Shown in pieces: positions 26,532 through 32,059 of a DNA stretch of 32,059 nucleotides. A program made the translations under genes and the position numbers. Position 1 is the first letter of the stretch, and every line of letters starts with the position of its first letter. This DNA comes from Candidatus Iainarchaeum sp. (lineage in GTDB: Archaea > Iainarchaeota > Iainarchaeia > Iainarchaeales > GCA-2688035), in contig JAGVNX010000070.1 in the NCBI GenBank assembly GCA_020053055.1, positions 1 to 32,059 of the forward strand, read 5' to 3'. The notes beneath the pieces are model-generated. The model was given only the letters and a program-made list of their open reading frames with translations, ran no database searches and was not told where the DNA came from.

Positions 26532-26963
26532 CTAATTAAGGTCTCTTGCGCGCTTTCTCAAAAGCCTATTTAACCTTTCCTTTACCAGAATCGAGTCTCG
26601 ATTAAATCTAGATATTTCCGCGTCAACTCTGGGGTGAACATGCCCAAATGCTTTTTGTTGTGTTCTCCTGGTTTTTATAAGATTTTTTAAAAAAACGTCC
26701 ACTGCTAGAATATAGTCTTGAAAAAAGCTAATCGATGGCTGCACCCTATGCCAATCAACTGGCATTCTCGAAGTAAGTGCATTTTCAAGAATTTCTTGGT
26801 GGGCAAGTTCTGTTTCAGCAAAACGATTTGTAATATCTGCTTTTTCTTGAGTAATTTCTATTCTTCTTTGAAGAACTTTTTTCCTTAACTCTATCCTGTT
26901 TATCCTTGCCATAGTGATAAAATCGCCTGCCAAATTTCTTTTAAGGCTTCTGATGAAAAACAA
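26532..26963 (-). CDS. hypothetical helical protein (probable start MARINRIELRKK)
   Basis: Highly charged helix-rich ORF, no recognised domain. Confidence 0.5.
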   Translation of the reverse strand: MFFIRSLKRNLAGDFITMARINRIELRKKVLQRRIEITQEKADITNRFAETELAHQEILENALTSRMPVDWHRVQPSISFFQDYILAVDVFLKNLIKTRRTQQKAFGHVHPRVDAEISRFNRDSILVKERLNRLLRKRARDLN

Positions 26964-27149
26964 GTGAATTGAAACTACTTAGAACAGGCACACTTTTGCA
27001 CTACTTTTTAAACAAAAGTCCCTACTCTGAACTTTTTAAACAAGCAAGCCTGACAAGATATGTTTATATATAAAAAAAGAGTAATTTATTTGTAAAAATT
27101 GCTTATTGCTTTATTGATTAATAAATATATTATGGGCTAGTGTGGTTGA

Positions 27150-30100
27150 ATGGCTTTGGAATTCCTGAAAGATGCTTATTATTCTTTAGAGGATAAAATC
27201 GGCAAAAAAGGAGTAATTGGAATTATTGTTGTGGTAATTGCAATAATTGTTGCCGGCTTTTTTTTGCTGCAGGGCCTGCCTGTTTCTGAAATGAAAACCA
27301 TTGATTTGAGGGTTTTGGATTCTTCCGGGGCAGCGCTTGAAGGCATTGTTGTAAAATACACTGTCAATGAAATTGCAGGGGAAAAAACAAGTGATGCTGA
27401 TGGAACGGTTTCTTTTGAAGCGCCGCTTAATGCAAGCGTGCTTGTTGAAATTTCAACCCAGACAATTTTGGGCACAAAATTTGAAGAGCATGCGGAATCA
27501 TTCACTGTGAGTGACAATGTTTCAAAGGAAATTTCTTTGCAGCTGGCAAGCGCAACAGCCATTGAAAAAACAATTATTTTCAAAGGCACAAACAATGCAA
27601 GAATAATGGGAAAACTGATTGCAATAAAATTGTCCTGTGCAAACGGATTTGAAATGGTGCCGGACACTGCTGTTGATTCTGACAAGGATGGGGTAATACG
27701 GGTAATGCAGCCGCAGGAATGCGATGTTCTGACTGCAATTGTAACAGGGCCTGCAGAATTCAAGCAGGCAACAATAAAAATTGATGCTGAGCCGAAAACA
27801 GCCTTGCTTGAGCCTGTAACAATTGACTTGCCAAAAGGCGGTTTGAGAATAATGGTTAAAAATCAGGGCTTGGAGCTTGTAACAGGCACAAGTTTCACTG
27901 TAACCATAACAAAGCCTGATGGCTCGCCAGTAGATGAAAAAGACACTGGCGCTTATGGGGAAGCAATTTTTGCAGACATTCCTGTTGGAACATACAATGC
28001 GAGCATAAGCAATTATTCCAATGAATATGGGCTTGCTTTTTTGTCGGGATTAAATGTTACAGCAGGCCAGACAAAAGAAGCTGATGCAGCGGTAAGCAAA
28101 AACATTAAGCGCATAATAAAAGTCACTGTTTTGGACAAACAGTCAAGTGCAAGAATTCTTAATGCAAAAGTCCAGTTAATTGATTCTTATGAAAATGTAA
28201 TTGCAGAGGGCAATACTAGCGAAGATGCAAACACTGTTTTTTTTCCCCTGATTGAAAGCGAGGCATTCACTGTTTTTGTGTCACAGGACGAATATATTTA
28301 TGAGCGCGTGGAATTGAAAGAAACTGATTCTGATGTAACAGTAAAACTGGAAAAACTTACTCCTGAAAATTCAAGAATAATCAGGGTAAAGGTTTTGGAT
28401 GAAGACGGAAAAAATGTTGAAGGCGCAAAGGTTGCATTGAGGGCTTTTGATGGCGGGGTTCTTGCAACGCCTTACAAAAGCACTGATTATAATGGCATTG
28501 CAATTTTTTCCGGGCTGAAGCAGGAAAAATATTATGCTTATGCGTCAAGAGAGCCTGTTGCTTTTGCAGACAACAAGGATTCAGCTGCAGAGCCCAGCCT
28601 AAGGGGGATAACGGATTTTACTGTTGAATTGGTAATAGGAAACGCGGTTTTGAAATTAAGCGCGGCAAATTCTGATGGCGAAGCCATAACTGAAGTGGAA
28701 GCTGAAATTTTCAGTGCTGATGGAAAAAGCCTTGGAAAAATTCCGTTGCCGCAAGGAAGCGCTGATTACACAATCAAGGCAGACAATAAAGTGTATATTG
28801 TATTTGAACATCCGGATTATGCAAAAGTTCGGACATTGCCGGAGCAATTATGGCCCGACAGGGATTTTGAATTTAATGTTACAATGGTTCCAAAGGCAAT
28901 AAGCGGTTCCTTAAAGGTTGAGAACGAGGGAATATTTGCAAAGAACGGCGAAAAAACAACTTTGTTCAATGCAGGGGAAAAATATTTGGCAGTATTCAAA
29001 GTCACTGTTCCTGAAAACAGTTTTTTTGGCACGCTTGGATTGCATTTCAGGGTTGGCGATGAAAAATTGTTTGACAATGACCCTTTGGCAGTAGTGGAAG
29101 GCATTGCTGGAAATGCTTCTGCAATAATAAAGGGATTGGCTTTTAGCGCGCCAATGGGCTATGAAGAAGACTCAAAAAACCTTTCGGAAGGGGATGCGAA
29201 GTGGATTAATATTTCAATAGCCAATGCGGACAGCGGAATTTATTATTTTGGCGTTTGGTTCAGGGTTAAGAAAACAACATTGCCAAGCACACTGCTGACA
29301 ATGCATTACAGGGCATGGGGAATTGATTCGTCAAATGGTTATGCACGGGCGCCTGCTGATGACGAGCTTGGAAATTCAGAGAATACGCAGCAAAAACAGG
29401 CGTTGTATGCAAAAACAATTGACAATCTGAGGTTTTATGAAGGGGATGCCCCGAATTGCGAAGAAGAATTTTGTTATTCGGGAGAATGGTGCTATGACAA
29501 TATTGAAAAGCTTTACCTGAATACGCCTTATGAAGGAATAATTCTGGCCGATTACAATTGCCATTTTTCAATAACAAACAATTCAGACAAGGCATTTGAA
29601 AATTCTGAAATCAGCATAAAAAATTACACTGGCGATGAAAGCAAGGGAGAATTAAAGTTCAAATCATATATTATTGAAGATGCCGGAAGCAAAAAAACAA
29701 GCAGTTTCAATGCAGAATTAGACCAGATAGAAAAAATAAGCCTTGGAAAATTCCTGAAAGGCACAAGCGTTTCTGGAAACCTGCTTTTTAAAACAATGAA
29801 AATAGGCCCAGGAAAAATTTATTTATACATAATTGCAGATGGCCGGAAAGTTTTTGAAAAAACAATAGACTTCAAAATCAATTCCAACAAAAAAATGGAA
29901 ATTGCAATTGAACCTGAAACAATCCCTTCTTTCGCAGAAACAATCATCAAGGCAACTGTTACCTACAAAAAAGACAGCGGAGAAACCCAGATTGAGGGCG
30001 CAAAAGTTTCTTTGGCAAAAAGCAATCCTGATAAAACAAAAAATGTTTTCATTGCAACAACAAATTCCAGCGGGATTGCAGAATTCATTCTTCCGGCTTC

Positions 30101-32059
30101 TTCCCCGGGAACAAAACTTGTTTTCACAGCTGAAAAAACAGGTTTTTTTGCAGACCCTGTTGAAAAAGAAATTGGCTCTGCAACAATTTCCTTTGACCCG
30201 CCTGCATTAAATGCAGAACTTGACACGAGAAATGCCACTGAAGCATTGTTTGACGAAAAAATCAAAAATGAAACCGGCGCGGATTTTGCAATTGATTCGA
30301 TTTTAATGACGGGCAAAATCGCAAAAATCCTTGACACAAGCGCAATGATGAATTATTCTGAAAATTTTAAAGGCCAAAAAATAAAAGCCCTTGATACGAC
30401 AGAATTTGAAAAATTGTTTTTGGTAAGATTAAGGGCGGAAGCCGCAAAAGAACTGGCGCAAAACCTGCAGATTGACGGAAACTTTTGGATTGCGCTTATT
30501 GAACAAAAAACCAAAAACAAATTTGATTTCCAGGTTCCGCTGAGATTGGGAATAACAATTGCCGAGCTTCCGAAAGAAGCCTGCATTTCCATTTCAAAAG
30601 GGGACTGGGAAGCATCCACGCAGGGAAACGCAGCAATTCTTGAATTTGAAGTGCAGAACAACTGCGAAGCAGACGGCCAGGCTCTTGCGCTTGAAAATCT
30701 GATGGCAAGGATTGTCTGGAGTTCTTCCCAAAACGGGACAGTGGAATTGTCTTTAACAGACTCTGAAACAGGCGAAACAAACACTGAAACTCTTGCAATG
30801 AACTGGAGCAGATTATTCGGAAGAATACGGCCAGGAGCTTCTTTTGCAGGATTTTTGACATTCACTCCGAAACAGGGTTCCCTGGGAAAAGACGCGCAGT
30901 TTGCAGTTGAAATAGACGGGCAAATGCTAAGTTCCGGCGGATTAAAATTTGTCGGAGCAACCCCAAAACAAATCAATTCAACAATCAAAATAATCAATTT
31001 GGAACAATGCATCCAGTCAAAAGAAGCAGAAGAATTATTGAAAATTGCTGCAGGAACAAAAGAAGTGAAGTTTTCGCTTGATTCAAGCAATTGCGGGGCA
31101 ACAGAAATTGAAATCTCCCTCTGCAGGGAAGACTCGGGAAAATGCGCGGGAGGCGCAGAAGGCAGCATTCAATTAAGCAAAACAGAATTCACTTTGACTC
31201 CTGACAAGCCAAAAATTGAAATCACTGTTTATAGCGGAGAAATTCCAGGAATGTATGGCATAACATTGGAAGCAAAAGTTCCCGGAAAAAGCTGGCAAAC
31301 AGTCAGGACAATTGATTTGTTGGTAGAACCCGACGAAGACAATATTTTTTCGCTTGACAAATATTCTTTTGTAATAAAAGGGATAGGAAGCAAGGATTCT
31401 GCAACCTTGTCCAGCAAGAATGTAGTGGAAACAGTTACAATTGATGCAAGCGCCTGCGACTGGACAGAAGGCTATGAAAACGGCAAAGACAAAAGCAACA
31501 ACAATATGCTGTTGCCATTGGCAGCAATGCCGTTAATGATGGGAGTTCTGCCGCCAATGATGAGTGCAATGAACAATTCGACAGAAGGAATAGTAAAAGC
31601 GCAGGAAGAGCCGACAGCAAAAATTTCTCTTGGTTCAACACAAAAAGCATTGGCAGATGCAAAGAAAGCAAACACGGATATTGGAAAAATTAAAAAAACC
31701 GTTGTGGACGATTGGGGCAAAAACTTTGGAAAACCAGGTGAAAAAGAACTTGGGGCTGTTGAAGAAGCACGAAAACAATTGGACGAATTAAACAAGCTGA
31801 TAGTCGGAGATTCGGAAGAGGGAACATTGCCTCTTGGAAATCTTTTGACAATTATGGAAAGCGAATGCCCATCGGACGGCTGTGCTGCACTTGTAACTGC
31901 TCTTCTGAAGAAAAAAACTGCTTTGCAAAAATCCATAGGAAATGCAAAGGAAAAAATGGATGATTGCACTGACGGCGCTGGTTCTGACTTTGGAAAAGCA
32001 ATTGAGTCAGCCAACAATGCTGAAAACGCTTCTGCAACAGCCCTTGGAGATGCAGCAAA
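27150..32059 (+). CDS. giant membrane-anchored surface protein, truncated by window end (at least 1636 codons)
   Basis: Read codon by codon from ATG 27150: MALEFLKDAYYSLEDKIGKKGVIGIIVVVIAIIVAGFFLLQGLPVSEMKTIDLRVLDSSGAALEGIVVKYTVNE...; no stop in frame to the last base; absent from ORF track; repeated Ig/CarboxypepD_reg-like segments. Confidence 0.93.
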   Translation, partial: MALEFLKDAYYSLEDKIGKKGVIGIIVVVIAIIVAGFFLLQGLPVSEMKTIDLRVLDSSGAALEGIVVKYTVNEIAGEKTSDADGTVSFEAPLNASVLVEISTQTILGTKFEEHAESFTVSDNVSKEISLQLASATAIEKTIIFKGTNNARIMGKLIAIKLSCANGFEMVPDTAVDSDKDGVIRVMQPQECDVLTAIVTGPAEFKQATIKIDAEPKTALLEPVTIDLPKGGLRIMVKNQGLELVTGTSFTVTITKPDGSPVDEKDTGAYGEAIFADIPVGTYNASISNYSNEYGLAFLSGLNVTAGQTKEADAAVSKNIKRIIKVTVLDKQSSARILNAKVQLIDSYENVIAEGNTSEDANTVFFPLIESEAFTVFVSQDEYIYERVELKETDSDVTVKLEKLTPENSRIIRVKVLDEDGKNVEGAKVALRAFDGGVLATPYKSTDYNGIAIFSGLKQEKYYAYASREPVAFADNKDSAAEPSLRGITDFTVELVIGNAVLKLSAANSDGEAITEVEAEIFSADGKSLGKIPLPQGSADYTIKADNKVYIVFEHPDYAKVRTLPEQLWPDRDFEFNVTMVPKAISGSLKVENEGIFAKNGEKTTLFNAGEKYLAVFKVTVPENSFFGTLGLHFRVGDEKLFDNDPLAVVEGIAGNASAIIKGLAFSAPMGYEEDSKNLSEGDAKWINISIANADSGIYYFGVWFRVKKTTLPSTLLTMHYRAWGIDSSNGYARAPADDELGNSENTQQKQALYAKTIDNLRFYEGDAPNCEEEFCYSGEWCYDNIEKLYLNTPYEGIILADYNCHFSITNNSDKAFENSEISIKNYTGDESKGELKFKSYIIEDAGSKKTSSFNAELDQIEKISLGKFLKGTSVSGNLLFKTMKIGPGKIYLYIIADGRKVFEKTIDFKINSNKKMEIAIEPETIPSFAETIIKATVTYKKDSGETQIEGAKVSLAKSNPDKTKNVFIATTNSSGIAEFILPASSPGTKLVFTAEKTGFFADPVEKEIGSATISFDPPALNAELDTRNATEALFDEKIKNETGADFAIDSILMTGKIAKILDTSAMMNYSENFKGQKIKALDTTEFEKLFLVRLRAEAAKELAQNLQIDGNFWIALIEQKTKNKFDFQVPLRLGITIAELPKEACISISKGDWEASTQGNAAILEFEVQNNCEADGQALALENLMARIVWSSSQNGTVELSLTDSETGETNTETLAMNWSRLFGRIRPGASFAGFLTFTPKQGSLGKDAQFAVEIDGQMLSSGGLKFVGATPKQINSTIKIINLEQCIQSKEAEELLKIAAGTKEVKFSLDSSNCGATEIEISLCREDSGKCAGGAEGSIQLSKTEFTLTPDKPKIEITVYSGEIPGMYGITLEAKVPGKSWQTVRTIDLLVEPDEDNIFSLDKYSFVIKGIGSKDSATLSSKNVVETVTIDASACDWTEGYENGKDKSNNNMLLPLAAMPLMMGVLPPMMSAMNNSTEGIVKAQEEPTAKISLGSTQKALADAKKANTDIGKIKKTVVDDWGKNFGKPGEKELGAVEEARKQLDELNKLIVGDSEEGTLPLGNLLTIMESECPSDGCAALVTALLKKKTALQKSIGNAKEKMDDCTDGAGSDFGKAIESANNAENASATALGDAA

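Noticed and set aside
30353-31168. 271-aa minus-strand ORF, with 31472..32017 and 27179..27763
   Set aside because: Antisense shadows of the giant + strand ORF that the track omitted; no recognisable domains.
1-32059. CRISPR array
   Set aside because: No regularly spaced identical repeats seen; repeats present are pairs or palindromes.

Overview
AT-rich 32 kb window, most likely archaeal: ADP-forming acetyl-CoA synthetase, TATA-like boxes about 25 nt upstream of apparently leaderless ATGs, and many secreted Cys-rich lipoproteins. I cannot fix the lineage; a DPANN-type archaeon is a guess. From left to right: a translationally coupled B12/radical-SAM protein and methyltransferase; a PIN-type nuclease lacking a canonical start next to an IS200/IS605-type tnpA element that appears to have lost tnpB; a transposase-like fragment; a HicBA module beside an inverted-repeat cluster; an aldo/keto reductase; a PRC/MgtE_N/CBS protein plus an unusual NRAMP-like transporter; a second HicBA module bracketed by 57-bp direct repeats; a RelE/RelB-like pair; a PPC-like protein; a fused ADP-forming acyl-CoA synthetase; an arrestin/Spo0M-like protein; and a Cys-rich lipoprotein. 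These are followed by a putative copper-homeostasis locus (ArsR-type regulator with a 16-bp palindromic operator, thioredoxin-like CPHC protein, membrane-tethered winged-HTH protein, membrane protein with a CxGH HMA-like domain, CopA), a PP-loop enzyme, a large Kazal-containing repeat surface protein, and a very large surface protein. That last protein (27150 to the window end, at least 1636 codons) is missing from the supplied ORF track because its stop lies outside the window. The strongest candidates for something undescribed are the metal-sensing locus with its transmembrane HTH protein, the repeat-flanked HicBA cassettes, and the two large surface proteins. No rRNA, tRNA or CRISPR array was recognised.
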